Notes under the pieces: model-generated
What the model was told of the DNA's origin: nothing
Seen by the model: the letters and a program-made list of their open reading frames with translations, nothing else
Databases searched by the model: none
Assembly: GCA_965279315.1 (NCBI GenBank)
Contig: OZ257145.1
Coordinates: 2,790,001 to 2,854,000, forward strand
Direction: 5' to 3'
Length of the DNA stretch: 64,000 nt
Source: JAPWJZ01 sp965279315
GTDB lineage: Bacteria; Pseudomonadota; Alphaproteobacteria; Micavibrionales; UBA2020
Shown: in pieces, positions 16,719-25,898 of the stretch
How the letters are laid out: the number at the start of each line of letters is the position of its first letter
Position numbering within the stretch: the stretch's first letter is position 1
Made by a program: the position numbers and the translations under genes

Positions 16719-17732
16719 ATGTCCAATAAAGTAATCACTTTTCTGGTGGTGCTGTTTGCCGTTACGGGCCTCATCATCTTTGTTGCGAAAACGACATCAG
16801 TTGTAAAGACCGGCGCGCCGAAAGCAACCGAAGCAGCCGCCGTTCCCGCCCCCGCAGCAGCCGCGGATAAACCGGCTGAAACCACCGCCGGCACCGAAAG
16901 CCCCGCTGCCGCAGCCGAACCCGAGAAAACGGAAACGGCGAAAACCGAAGAAACCGAACACAATGCCGACAGCATATTGGGCGATGACGCCCCCCTGTCC
17001 GGCGATAAGGAAGCGGTCGATGCCGCCAAGACCGCCGAAACGGCGGAAAAGAAACTCGAGGTTTCCCTGACCCCTGAATCCTTCCCGGCATTGCCCGAAG
17101 GCAGCGCGCCGAAAAACGGCAGCCCCGTCACCACCTCTTCTTCGGAAGGCACGAGCCTCCTCGCCCCCTCCGCCGCGATGGATGTGGATATGGATAACGC
17201 GCTCGCCGAACGCTCCATCGGCGATGTCGATGCGCCCGTGACCGTCATCGAATACGCATCGATGACCTGCCCGCATTGTGCACGTTTCCACAACGACATC
17301 CTGCCCATCGTGAAGCAGCGCCTGATCGACACCGGCAAGCTGCGCCTGATCTTCCGCGACTACCCGCTCGATACTCACGCGCTGAAGGCGGCAATGATGG
17401 CGCGCTGCACCGACCGCTCGCGTTACTTCCAGCTTGTCGAGGTTATCTTCAAGCAGCAGACCAGCTGGATCAAGGGCACCGACCCGCTCGTCGGCCTGAA
17501 ACAGCTGGGCGCGCTGGCCGGCATGGAACCCGCCTATATCGACACCTGTGTCGCCAACCCGCAGCTGCAGCAGTTCCTGCTGTCCGGCATGCAGGAAGGC
17601 CAGCAGAAATACAAGATCAAGGCGACCCCCACCTTCGTCTTCAATAACGGCGCCGAACAGATGGAAGGCGACAAAAACCCCGAGGACTTCGACGAGATTG
17701 TCGAAAAACTCATGAAGAAGAAGGGTAAATAA
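16719..17732 (+). CDS. membrane-anchored DsbA-family thiol:disulfide oxidoreductase
   Basis: 337 residues. An N-terminal hydrophobic anchor (residues 5-24) is followed by about 120 residues rich in Ala, Glu, Pro and Thr, then a DsbA-type thioredoxin domain from about residue 160. The active site is C184-P-H-C187, the DsbA dipeptide. The cis-proline loop is KATPTFVFNNG. It should oxidise or isomerise disulfides in the periplasm. AAGGA precedes the ATG. smc starts five bases after its stop, a pairing common in alphaproteobacteria. Confidence 0.85.
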   Translation: MSNKVITFLVVLFAVTGLIIFVAKTTSVVKTGAPKATEAAAVPAPAAAADKPAETTAGTESPAAAAEPEKTETAKTEETEHNADSILGDDAPLSGDKEAVDAAKTAETAEKKLEVSLTPESFPALPEGSAPKNGSPVTTSSSEGTSLLAPSAAMDVDMDNALAERSIGDVDAPVTVIEYASMTCPHCARFHNDILPIVKQRLIDTGKLRLIFRDYPLDTHALKAAMMARCTDRSRYFQLVEVIFKQQTSWIKGTDPLVGLKQLGALAGMEPAYIDTCVANPQLQQFLLSGMQEGQQKYKIKATPTFVFNNGAEQMEGDKNPEDFDEIVEKLMKKKGK

Positions 17733-17737
17733 TCCAG

Positions 17738-20700
17738 ATGGTCCAGTTCAAGAAACTCCGCCTCACCGGCTTTAAATCCTTCGTCGAAGCAACCGAATTC
17801 GATATCGGCGCGGGCCTGACCGGCATCGTCGGCCCCAACGGCTGCGGCAAATCGAACATCATGGAGGCCCTGCGCTGGGCGATGGGCGAAAACTCGCCCA
17901 AACGCATGCGTTCCGCCGGCATGGAAGACGTGATCTTCAACGGCACCGAACAGCGCCCGCCGCGCAACACCGCCGAAGTCATCCTGTACCTCGACAACCG
18001 CGACCGCACCGCGCCCGCCGAGATCAATGACTCCGACGAACTCGAAGTCTCGCGCAAGATCGAACGCGATGTGGGATCAACCTACAAAGTCAACGGCAAG
18101 ACCGTGCGCATGCGCGACGTCCAACTGCTCTTCGCTGACAGCTCCATCGGTTCGCACTCCCCCGCGCTTGTGTCGCAGGGCCGCGTCGCGGACATGATCA
18201 ACGCGAAACCCACCCAGCGCCGCATGGTGCTGGAGGAAGCCGCCGGCATTTCGGGCCTCCACGCCCGCCGCCACGAAGCAGAACTGAAACTGAAAGCCGC
18301 CGAAACCAACCTGCTCCGCGTCGAAGACGTGCTGGGTGCGATGAACGTGCAGCTGGAAGGCCTGAAGAAACAGGCGCGCCAGGCGTCGCGTTACCGGAAT
18401 CTGTCCGGCCATATCCAGACCGCCGAAGGCTCGCTGCTGTACCTGAAGTTCAACGAGAGCCAGACCGCCGTCACAGCCGCGCTTGCCGCGTTTGAAACGG
18501 CCGAGAATGCCGTGCGCGACCGCATGCTGGTCGTGACCGAACTGACCACCAAACAGACCGAAGCCGCCGCATCCCTGCCGCAACTGCGCCAGAGCGAAGC
18601 GGAAGCAGCCGCCGCGCTGCAACGCCTGAAGCTCGCCTATGGCGGCCTTGAAAGCGAAGAGCGTCAGGTGCAGGAAGAACGCACCAAATCGGAAAGCCTG
18701 ATCGCGCAGTTCAGCGCCGATGTCGCGCATGAAAACCTGCAAAGCGCGGAAGCGGTTGAAACCGTCGCCCGCCTGAATGATGAAAACGCGAAACTGGAAT
18801 CCGAAGCGGAAAACCAGTCCGGCCGCGAAGAATCCGCGCGCATCACGAAAGAAGAAACCCAAGGCACGGTAGAGAAGATCGAAAACGAACTGACCGTGCT
18901 GACCGAAGAAGTCGCAAGCCAGGACGCGCAGCGCCATTCGGTGGAACGCCAGATCAACGACCTGGAGCGCCGCCTGACGCAGCTGCAACAGCGCAAAGAG
19001 TCGCTGGAGAAGATGCATAACGACCTGATTTCCGCGACACCCGCCCGCGCGGAGATGGACGATATCCAGCTGCAGATCATCACGGCGGAGCAGACATACC
19101 AATCTGCGACGACCGCGCTTGATACAGCGGAAACCGAACGCGCCGCAGCCGATGCGCGCGCGCAGGAAACCAACGAAGCCCTGCAAACCGTGCAGCGCCT
19201 GTTCTCCCAACTGACGGCGGAGGCTGAAGCGCTGCGCCGTATCCTGCGCAACCAGCAGGAAGGCTTCCAGCCGGTCATCGACCTGCTGAACGTCGATGCG
19301 GGCCTTGAAAAGGCGCTCGCGGTCGCGCTCGGCGACGACCTGCAGGCGGCGCTTGATGGCGACGCGCCCATTTTCTGGCGCGAGCTGCCGGAATACGCAA
19401 CAGTCCCCGCCCTGCCCGGTTCCGCAAAACCGCTGACACAGTATGTACGTGGCCCGCACGCGCTATCGCGCATCCTGTCGCAGATCGGCATCGTTGATAC
19501 CGCCGAAGAAGCAGAAGGCCTGATGGCCGACCTGCAGCCCGGCCAGTGCCTCGTCACGCTCGACGGCGGCGCATGGCGCTGGGACGGCCTGACCGTTTCG
19601 GCAGATGCCGAAAACGCGGCAGCCATCCGCCTTGAGCAGAAAAACCGCCTTGCCGACCTCGATGCGCAAATCCTGACCGTGCAAGTGCAGGTCGATGATG
19701 CGCGCACCGCGTCGGATGCCGCAAAACAGGCGCGCAACGCCGCCGCCGATGCAGTGGGATCATCCCGCCAGCATTCGCGCCAGTCCGAAGAACAACTCAA
19801 CGGCCTGCGCCGCCGCCACTCTGTGCTGACCAACCAGCTGTCCGAAGTGACCGCGAAATTGGCCGGCCTCGCAAGCTCCATCGAAAACGCAGCGCAGGAA
19901 ATCGACGTTGTTTCCACGCAGCTGGCTGAAGTGCGCGAAACGCATGCCTGCCTGCCCGACACGGCAGAGGCGCGCGAACGCGGCGGCGCGCTGAAAGTAA
20001 CGCTTGGCGAAAACCGCCAACTGCTCGCCGACAGCCAGGCTGCGCATTCCGAAATCCGCCGCGAAGGTGAAAACCGCAACCGCCGCATTTCCCAAATCGC
20101 AAACGACATCACCAGCTGGAATGGCCGCATCGAACGCGTCGCCCTTCGCCTGCTGGAACTGGAAGACCGCATCGCGCAGGCGCAGGAAGTGCTCGACCGT
20201 CTGGCCGAACGCCCCGCGCAGATCGAAGCGGAAAAACAAAGCCTGATGTCCCATATCTCGGACGCCGAAACCAAGCGTCAGGACGCGGCCGACATCCTCA
20301 TCTCCTCCGAAACCAACGCGAACGACCTCAGCCGCGAATTGCGCGCTGTTGAATCGGCGCTGTCGGATGCGAAGGAAGCCCGCGCGATGGCGCAGGCGAG
20401 CGTCAACACCACGCAGCACACATCATCCGGCATCGAAGCGACCATTTTCGAAAAATTCGCCTGCACGCCGGAAGAACTGGTGGCCAAGCTGGAACTCGTC
20501 GTCGCCGAACTGGGCGATGTCGGATCATGGCAGGGCAAGCTGGAACGCCTGCTGCGCGAACGCGACAACATGGGCCCGGTCAACCTGCGCGCCGAAGTGG
20601 AATCGCAGGAAATTTCCGACACCATGAACGGCATGTCGACGGAGCGCGATGACCTTGTCGCAGCGATCGAAAAACTGCGCGAAGGCATCAACGGGCTGAA

Positions 20701-21199
20701 CAAGGAAGCGCGCACCCGCCTGCTGTCCGCGTTCGACGTCGTCAACACGCACTTCCAGAAGCTGTTCACGCGCCTGTTCAACGGCGGCGCCGCTTACCTG
20801 AAACTGGTGGAAGCGGAAGACCCGCTGGAATCCGGCCTCGAGATCTACGCGCAGCCGCCGGGCAAGAAAAACGCCGTGCTGTCGCTCCTCTCGGGCGGCG
20901 AGCAGACGCTGACCTCCATCGCGCTGATCTTCGCGATGTTCTTGACCAACCCCGCCCCCATCTGCGTGCTGGACGAGGTTGACGCCCCGCTGGACGAAAG
21001 CAACGTCGACCGTTACTGCACACTGCTGGAAGACCTGGTGAAAGAATGCGCGACGCGCTTCGTCGTCATCACCCACCATCGCATGACCATGGCCCGCATG
21101 GACCGCCTCTACGGCGTCACCATGTCGGAACGCGGCGTGTCGCAGCTGGTGTCGGTCGACCTGAAGCAGCACGAGCTGGGCCTGGAAGAAGCGGCGTAA
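17738..21199 (+). CDS. smc: chromosome segregation ATPase SMC
   Basis: 1,153-residue structural-maintenance protein that forms the condensin ring with ScpA/B. The N-terminal head has Walker A GPNGCGKSN (about 32-40), and the Q-loop region reads LVSQGRVADMI. Long coiled-coil arms flank a hinge at about 510-620 (LNVDAGLEKALAVALGDDL to GGAWRWDGL). The C-terminal head has the signature LSGGEQ (about 1051) and Walker B with D-loop VLDEVDAPLDESN. The gene is complete and shows no frameshift. It is co-transcribed with the dsbA-like gene and ends in a strong terminator. scpA/scpB are not in the window. Confidence 0.97.
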   Translation: MVQFKKLRLTGFKSFVEATEFDIGAGLTGIVGPNGCGKSNIMEALRWAMGENSPKRMRSAGMEDVIFNGTEQRPPRNTAEVILYLDNRDRTAPAEINDSDELEVSRKIERDVGSTYKVNGKTVRMRDVQLLFADSSIGSHSPALVSQGRVADMINAKPTQRRMVLEEAAGISGLHARRHEAELKLKAAETNLLRVEDVLGAMNVQLEGLKKQARQASRYRNLSGHIQTAEGSLLYLKFNESQTAVTAALAAFETAENAVRDRMLVVTELTTKQTEAAASLPQLRQSEAEAAAALQRLKLAYGGLESEERQVQEERTKSESLIAQFSADVAHENLQSAEAVETVARLNDENAKLESEAENQSGREESARITKEETQGTVEKIENELTVLTEEVASQDAQRHSVERQINDLERRLTQLQQRKESLEKMHNDLISATPARAEMDDIQLQIITAEQTYQSATTALDTAETERAAADARAQETNEALQTVQRLFSQLTAEAEALRRILRNQQEGFQPVIDLLNVDAGLEKALAVALGDDLQAALDGDAPIFWRELPEYATVPALPGSAKPLTQYVRGPHALSRILSQIGIVDTAEEAEGLMADLQPGQCLVTLDGGAWRWDGLTVSADAENAAAIRLEQKNRLADLDAQILTVQVQVDDARTASDAAKQARNAAADAVGSSRQHSRQSEEQLNGLRRRHSVLTNQLSEVTAKLAGLASSIENAAQEIDVVSTQLAEVRETHACLPDTAEARERGGALKVTLGENRQLLADSQAAHSEIRREGENRNRRISQIANDITSWNGRIERVALRLLELEDRIAQAQEVLDRLAERPAQIEAEKQSLMSHISDAETKRQDAADILISSETNANDLSRELRAVESALSDAKEARAMAQASVNTTQHTSSGIEATIFEKFACTPEELVAKLELVVAELGDVGSWQGKLERLLRERDNMGPVNLRAEVESQEISDTMNGMSTERDDLVAAIEKLREGINGLNKEARTRLLSAFDVVNTHFQKLFTRLFNGGAAYLKLVEAEDPLESGLEIYAQPPGKKNAVLSLLSGGEQTLTSIALIFAMFLTNPAPICVLDEVDAPLDESNVDRYCTLLEDLVKECATRFVVITHHRMTMARMDRLYGVTMSERGVSQLVSVDLKQHELGLEEAA

Positions 21200-21215
21200 G
21201 CAAGACAGCCACAAT

Positions 21216-21247
21216 AAAAAGGCCGCCCTGCGAAGGGCGGCCTTTTT
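21216..21247. terminator. bidirectional Rho-independent terminator after smc
   Basis: A 14-bp stem (AAAAAGGCCGCCCT / AGGGCGGCCTTTTT) closes on a GCGA tetraloop, with A and T tracts on the two sides. It lies between convergent smc and the 21262-21621 gene. Confidence 0.93.
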
Positions 21248-21261
21248 GTTTTCAGGTTCAA

Positions 21262-21621
21262 TCAGGGTTTGGGCGTCGGGTTATAAAAATGCCCCGCGAC
21301 CACGCCATCGGCCAGCTTGCCGCCCGCCATTCCCATCACTTTATAAAGGCCGACAAAGGCTGCCGCGATGCCAAGCGTGGGCAGGCTGACCGGCGCGAAG
21401 GCAAGGACAAGGCCGGCGGAAACCACGCCCGCCGCCACATGCGCCCGTTCGGTCAGACGCCCCGCATTGGTGTAACCAAGGCCGTTGCTGCGAATTTCCG
21501 CGTAATGTTTATGCTGTACGTAATGCTGGAAAGCTTCCCCGAGTGTGTAACTGCGTTCTGCCGGTGCGGCCAGCCAATTGAAAAATTCCTTCAGTTTCGG
21601 CGCGTCGGGCAGAAGCTTCAT
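21262..21621 (-). CDS. small membrane protein of unknown function
   Basis: 119 residues. A soluble N-terminal half (KLKEFFNWLAAPAERSYTLGEAFQHYVQHKHY) is followed by a hydrophobic Ala/Gly/Val stretch at about residues 66-103 that could span the membrane once or twice. AAGGA precedes the ATG. No family is recognised. It shares the terminator with smc. Confidence 0.55.
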   Translation of the reverse strand: MKLLPDAPKLKEFFNWLAAPAERSYTLGEAFQHYVQHKHYAEIRSNGLGYTNAGRLTERAHVAAGVVSAGLVLAFAPVSLPTLGIAAAFVGLYKVMGMAGGKLADGVVAGHFYNPTPKP

Positions 21622-21927
21622 GCGGGCGTCCTTTTTTTGTTACGGGTACTTGGATACCTAACGATATGAGAAATAAAGCAGGCTGTCAACCACGCGCCGA
21701 GTCGCCGCCTTTCCCGCGTCAAAACCCCCGTTTTTGCCTGTCACAACCGTCACATGTGCGTTATCGCGTGGCGGATTTTGAAAATTTTTTTTCGTGCGCA
21801 AGCGCTTCATCCCACGTGGCAAAGCTCTGTCACAAACGCGTTGTCACGAAAAATTACATTGAATCATGAGGTCAAAGTTGAGAGACTTTATTTAGGCTCA
21901 GGAAGTGTGAGCGGTACGACAGACAGA
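21622..21927. other. intergenic region of about 300 bp with a GTCAC cluster
   Basis: No supported gene. It contains four GTCAC pentamers in two pairs (21740-21744 and 21749-21753; 21829-21833 and 21843-21847), the second pair enclosing ACGCGT, and an A/T run around 21780-21793. It may hold the upstream control region of the 21262-21621 gene. No confident promoter is seen. Confidence 0.4.
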
Positions 21928-21958
21928 AAAAAAGCCGCCCGGCAGGGGCGGCTTTTTT
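21928..21958. terminator. Rho-independent terminator
   Basis: Stem AAAAAAGCCGCCC / GGGCGGCTTTTTT with loop GGCAG. On the minus strand it lies just past the stop of the 21975-22280 gene. Confidence 0.9.
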
Positions 21959-21974
21959 CTTGGCAGGTGTTTAA

Positions 21975-22280
21975 TCAGGGCTTCGGTTGCCGGGGCGCGG
22001 CAGCAGGTGCTGCTTTGGCGGGGGCGGGCTTGGCGGCCTTCAGGAATTGTTCGGGCAGGCGCACATTCGCTTCGAGGTTCTTGCCCTTGAGGTTGAAATA
22101 GCCGTCTTCCATTTCGGTGACGGCGAGGGTTTCGCCGGTTTTCTGGTTGGCGAAATCGCGCACCCACTGGCCTTCGTTGTTCTTGGCTTTGCCCGTGCGT
22201 TTCCAGTCGTCAGGATTGCTTTCCAGCACTACCTGGAACACGATTTTCAGCTGGTCGGTGGTGGTGATCGGTTTCGGCAT
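21975..22280 (-). CDS. small protein of unknown function with Pro/Ala-rich tail
   Basis: 101 residues from the ATG at 22280, chosen because AGGA lies nine bases upstream; the frame is open further to 22352 without support. A compact acidic/basic body (KIVFQVVLESNPDDWKRTGKAKNNEGQWVRDFANQKTGETLAV) is followed by an Ala/Pro/Lys-rich tail. No signal peptide. The family is not recognised. A terminator follows the gene directly. Confidence 0.6.
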   Translation of the reverse strand: MPKPITTTDQLKIVFQVVLESNPDDWKRTGKAKNNEGQWVRDFANQKTGETLAVTEMEDGYFNLKGKNLEANVRLPEQFLKAAKPAPAKAAPAAAPRQPKP

Positions 22281-22465
22281 AATATGGGTTCCTGACATGA
22301 AAAGTATAAAGGGATGGCTATGATTAACATAAGAAATAAGCAGAAACAACAACCAAAATATATGGCAACCATATCCAATATCCTGCTGTTTTAGTTACGA
22401 ATTTATAGCTAATGGAATAGTAATCATTTATCGGTAATATTATTAATAAGGGCAAAGGGAAACGG

Positions 22466-22939
22466 GTGTCGAAGTTCTATTCCAGTTTTGGATTTTTTGC
22501 TGTCACAGGCCTGCTGTGCTGCGTGCTGAACGCATCCCATGCCGATACGCCGCTGCTGCAACAGGTTTCCGCCAGCCGCGACAACAGCTGCGAAATCACC
22601 GGCACGGTCAATTACCTGAAACTGGTTGAAAAATCGCCGTATGCCGACGGCACGCCCACGCAGATGACGATCAGCGAAACGCATATTTCCGTGACCGTTG
22701 TTGCCCGCCGCCCCCATGCGAAAGACGCCCCCACAGACAGCCATTGCAACAAATCGGTCGAGGCGAACGAGCGGCAGGTTTACAAGCTGTGTTCCAGCAC
22801 GCGCCCGGAAAAAGGCGACCGCATCATGGCAACCGAAGGCGGATCGCCGGGATCCAGCAGCATCGCGCGCTGCCTGTTCGACGTGGTCGCCCTGCCCGGC
22901 AAAAAAGACGCCGGCAAAAATGACAAGGGCCCTCTTTAA
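22466..22939 (+). CDS. exported Cys-containing protein of unknown function
   Basis: 157 residues from a GTG start. An N-terminal signal peptide (hydrophobic residues 8-24, SHA before DTP) predicts export. Four cysteines remain in the mature part (SCEITG, HCNKS, LCSST, RCLFD), which could form two disulfides in the periplasm. No domain is recognised. It ends five bases before trhO, so the two may be co-transcribed. Confidence 0.6.
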   Translation: MSKFYSSFGFFAVTGLLCCVLNASHADTPLLQQVSASRDNSCEITGTVNYLKLVEKSPYADGTPTQMTISETHISVTVVARRPHAKDAPTDSHCNKSVEANERQVYKLCSSTRPEKGDRIMATEGGSPGSSSIARCLFDVVALPGKKDAGKNDKGPL

Positions 22940-22944
22940 CCGCC

Positions 22945-23874
22945 ATGCCCGGATTTTTCGTCGCCGCATTGTATAAATTCGCGCCGCTTTCAGACCTGAA
23001 GGCGCTGAAGGAACAACTGCAAAAAATTTGCGACGACAACAATGTCTGCGGCACGCTGCTGATCGCGCATGAGGGCATCAACGGCACGATCGCAGGCAGC
23101 CGCACGGGCATCGACAAGGTCTTGCGCGGCATCCGCAAGGTGAAGGGCATGGCAGACCTCGAACACAAGGAATCCACCGCGACCGGCCAGCCGTTCCACC
23201 GCATGAAAGTGCGGATCAAAAAGGAAATCGTGACAATGGGCGTGGCGGGCATCGACCCGAACAAGGATGTGGGCGAATACCTGTCCCCGGCCGAATGGGA
23301 CAAGGTCATCAGCGACCCCGACACCGTGCTGATCGACACGCGCAACGATTACGAGGTGCGCATCGGCACGTTCAGGAACGCGGTGAACCCGCATACAGAA
23401 AGCTTTTCCGAATTTCCCGACTATGTGCAGAAAAAACTCGACCCCAGGAAAAACAAGTCGGTCGCCATGTTCTGCACAGGCGGCATCCGCTGCGAAAAAG
23501 CGTCGTCATATATGAAGGCGATGGGGTTTGAAAAGGTCTATCACCTGAAGGGCGGGATTTTGAAATACCTCGAAGAAACGCCCGAAGCCAAAAGCCTGTG
23601 GGAAGGCGAATGTTTTGTGTTTGACCAGCGGGTGTCGGTAAAGCATGGATTGGAACAGGGCAGTTACGGGTTGTGCCCGTCCTGCCGCCGGCCCATCAGC
23701 GATGCCGACCGCCGCAGCAAAAAGTACATCGAAGGCGTCGCCTGCCCCGCCTGCCACGACAAGACCAGCGATGATAAAAAGCAGCGCTCCGCCGAGCGGC
23801 ACAAACAGGTGAAGCTGGCGGAGAAAAAAGGCAAACGCCACATCGGCGAGCGCTTTAGCGAGGAAGAGGGCTAA
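22945..23874 (+). CDS. trhO: tRNA uridine(34) hydroxylase TrhO (YceA), rhodanese family
   Basis: Oxygen-dependent hydroxylation of uridine 34 in tRNA anticodons is the known role of the YceA/TrhO family. The N-terminal acylphosphatase-like half contains AHEGINGTIAG (41-51). The rhodanese domain has DTRNDYEV and the active loop CTGGIRCEK with Cys177 and Cys183. A C-terminal zinc-ribbon-like pair (CPSC ... CPAC) and a lysine-rich tail follow. Its 309 residues are usual for the family. Confidence 0.9.
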   Translation: MPGFFVAALYKFAPLSDLKALKEQLQKICDDNNVCGTLLIAHEGINGTIAGSRTGIDKVLRGIRKVKGMADLEHKESTATGQPFHRMKVRIKKEIVTMGVAGIDPNKDVGEYLSPAEWDKVISDPDTVLIDTRNDYEVRIGTFRNAVNPHTESFSEFPDYVQKKLDPRKNKSVAMFCTGGIRCEKASSYMKAMGFEKVYHLKGGILKYLEETPEAKSLWEGECFVFDQRVSVKHGLEQGSYGLCPSCRRPISDADRRSKKYIEGVACPACHDKTSDDKKQRSAERHKQVKLAEKKGKRHIGERFSEEEG

Positions 23875-23882
23875 TCAAGCCG

Positions 23883-25760
23883 TCAGGCCTTTTTGCGGCA
23901 CCAGAAATGGTACATATGCGTGAAGGCGTCGGGGTTTTCCTGTTCGAATTTGTGCCAGTTGTCGAGGTTGCGGCCTTCGCCGTCATTCGGGAATTTCCGC
24001 ATGTATAACGCCATCACGCCATCCGGCACGCCGAATTTGATAAAGTCGAGGCCGAGGGTTTCAAGCGCGGATTTGATGCCGGGAATATCGAAGCAATGTT
24101 CCTGCACATGGAACAGCAAATCGCGGTACATCGAAAGGTGGTATGAATCGGGGCGGTTGCCGATATCCTGCGCCACCTGCCGGTCGAGCAGCTGCGGCGT
24201 GGCGCGGCGGAACTGGCGCATGCCGACGGCATCCGATGCGAACCCGCTTTTTTTGACGGCATCCTGCGCGGTCGCCAGATGGCGGCGCGCAGTTTTGCTG
24301 TAAAGGGCGATGCGCATCAACCCGTCTTGTTTCATCAGGCCGGTCAGCACGCGCCAGCCGTCGATGGGCTTTTCCATGTGGTGCAGCACGCCGGAGGATG
24401 AAACGTAATCGAACTGGCCCTGGCCCGCATCCAGTTTCAGGATATCGGCCTGCCGGAAGGTAATATTGGCGATCCCTTCTTCCTGCGCGCGCTTGATCGC
24501 ATAGGCAAGGCTCATGCGGCTGAGGTCTACGGCGAGGACGGATGAATCGGGCAGCGCAGCGGCAAGCTGGATCGCTTCGCGCCCCGTGCCGCAGCCGGCG
24601 ACGAGGATTTTGGTTTTTTTGTCGCGCAAGACGCCTTCGATGGATTCATCGACCAGCAATTTGCTGTAGAATTTCCAGCGCGGATACGGGAATTCTTCAT
24701 ATTGGTCACGCACCTGGCCCGATACGCCGCCGGAAATTTCGGTCAGCGTGGCGACCCCATCGCGCAGGCGCAGCAGTTCGGATTGTTCGGCGACCTGCAG
24801 CTTCACGACATCGGCGATCGCGCCGGATTTGTGCAGGTCGTAAATCTTTGCGGCGTTTTTGACCGTATCGAGCGACGCGTAGCAGGCAAACAGCGCAACC
24901 TGCGCGGCATCCTTTGCGGCGGCTTCGTCGGTTTCAAGATGCTGGCGCAGTTTTGCGGCAATGCCGTCTTCTTCGGCGGTCGTATCGAAAATATATTCGA
25001 CGTTGAAGGCGTAAACCGCCAGCGCGCCCGCGACTGCCGTGAACTGGTCATGCGTGAATTTCGGCTTGGCGGTGGAAAGGTCTTCGGCGAGGCGCTGGCG
25101 CAGATGGGTCAGGAACGCCTCGAACACCGGATGGTAAACGACGATTTTCTTCAGGCCTTCGAGAAAGAACGGCGACAGCAGCGGGCTTAAATCCTCCGCC
25201 TTGTCGAACGGCTTGCGGTTGAAGGTGACATAGCTGCCGCTGTTGGAGAATTTATAGATCTGCTTGAATTCAGGGTCGCTGGTCAGCAGCGTGTACCACA
25301 AAATCTGCGCACGCGAACAATCAAGGCCGGGCGTTTCAAGGCAGGCGAGCAGCGCATCCGCGATCATGTCGTTATGCTTGTGGAATCCGGCCGATCCGGC
25401 GAGCTCAAGAAAACGCTGCTTGTACGCCAGCTGCGCAGGGTTTTTGGCAATCGCCAGCACGTAATGACCGATCGCCTGCGCCGCGTCGCCTTCGTCGAAA
25501 TAAAGCTCGCCCATCAGCGCAAGCGCCGCATCGTCGCTTTCGTCCAGCGCGAGCGCTTCGTCAAGGAATGCCGCAGCCTGGTCGGTGTTGCCGCGCGCGC
25601 GGAAGATCAACGCAAGGTTTCGGTAGGCGTCGCCCGTCTTGTGGGCGGCCAGCGCCTCCGACAGCATGATTTCGGCGACATCATATTTGCCCTCGCGGAT
25701 CAGCGCTTTCGCGCGGGCAAGCGGATCGGTTTCGGTCGTGTTTTTCTGGGCTTTTTCCAT
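23883..25760 (-). CDS. TPR-repeat class I SAM-dependent methyltransferase
   Basis: 625 residues. The N-terminal 120 residues hold TPR units (YDVAEIMLSEALAAHKTGDAYRNLALIFRARGNTDQAAAFLDEALAL...). A helical middle domain leads to a Rossmann methyltransferase with motif I ILVAGCGTGREAIQLA (near residue 385-400), motif II AVDLSRMSLAYA and motif IV FDYVSSSGVLHHM. The substrate is unknown; TPR-fused methyltransferases of this type are seen in alphaproteobacteria. No membrane segment. It converges with trhO. Confidence 0.8.
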   Translation of the reverse strand: MEKAQKNTTETDPLARAKALIREGKYDVAEIMLSEALAAHKTGDAYRNLALIFRARGNTDQAAAFLDEALALDESDDAALALMGELYFDEGDAAQAIGHYVLAIAKNPAQLAYKQRFLELAGSAGFHKHNDMIADALLACLETPGLDCSRAQILWYTLLTSDPEFKQIYKFSNSGSYVTFNRKPFDKAEDLSPLLSPFFLEGLKKIVVYHPVFEAFLTHLRQRLAEDLSTAKPKFTHDQFTAVAGALAVYAFNVEYIFDTTAEEDGIAAKLRQHLETDEAAAKDAAQVALFACYASLDTVKNAAKIYDLHKSGAIADVVKLQVAEQSELLRLRDGVATLTEISGGVSGQVRDQYEEFPYPRWKFYSKLLVDESIEGVLRDKKTKILVAGCGTGREAIQLAAALPDSSVLAVDLSRMSLAYAIKRAQEEGIANITFRQADILKLDAGQGQFDYVSSSGVLHHMEKPIDGWRVLTGLMKQDGLMRIALYSKTARRHLATAQDAVKKSGFASDAVGMRQFRRATPQLLDRQVAQDIGNRPDSYHLSMYRDLLFHVQEHCFDIPGIKSALETLGLDFIKFGVPDGVMALYMRKFPNDGEGRNLDNWHKFEQENPDAFTHMYHFWCRKKA

Positions 25761-25898
25761 GGCCTAGAATTCCGTTTTCGCGGCTTTTTGTAAAGCGGGG
25801 AATGAGAATGTTTGAAATATTACGGAAATATGTTACCCCCCCCTTGGGTGCTATCAGGCGCTATGCTACATTTTCCATGCATTTATAAAGAGAAACAC

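Noticed and set aside
18077..20274. Long open frames on the minus strand opposite smc, including one of over 500 codons
   Set aside because: They lie wholly inside smc, are low-complexity (Ser/Arg- or Phe/Gly-rich) and arise from GC-rich codon usage; smc itself is unmistakable.
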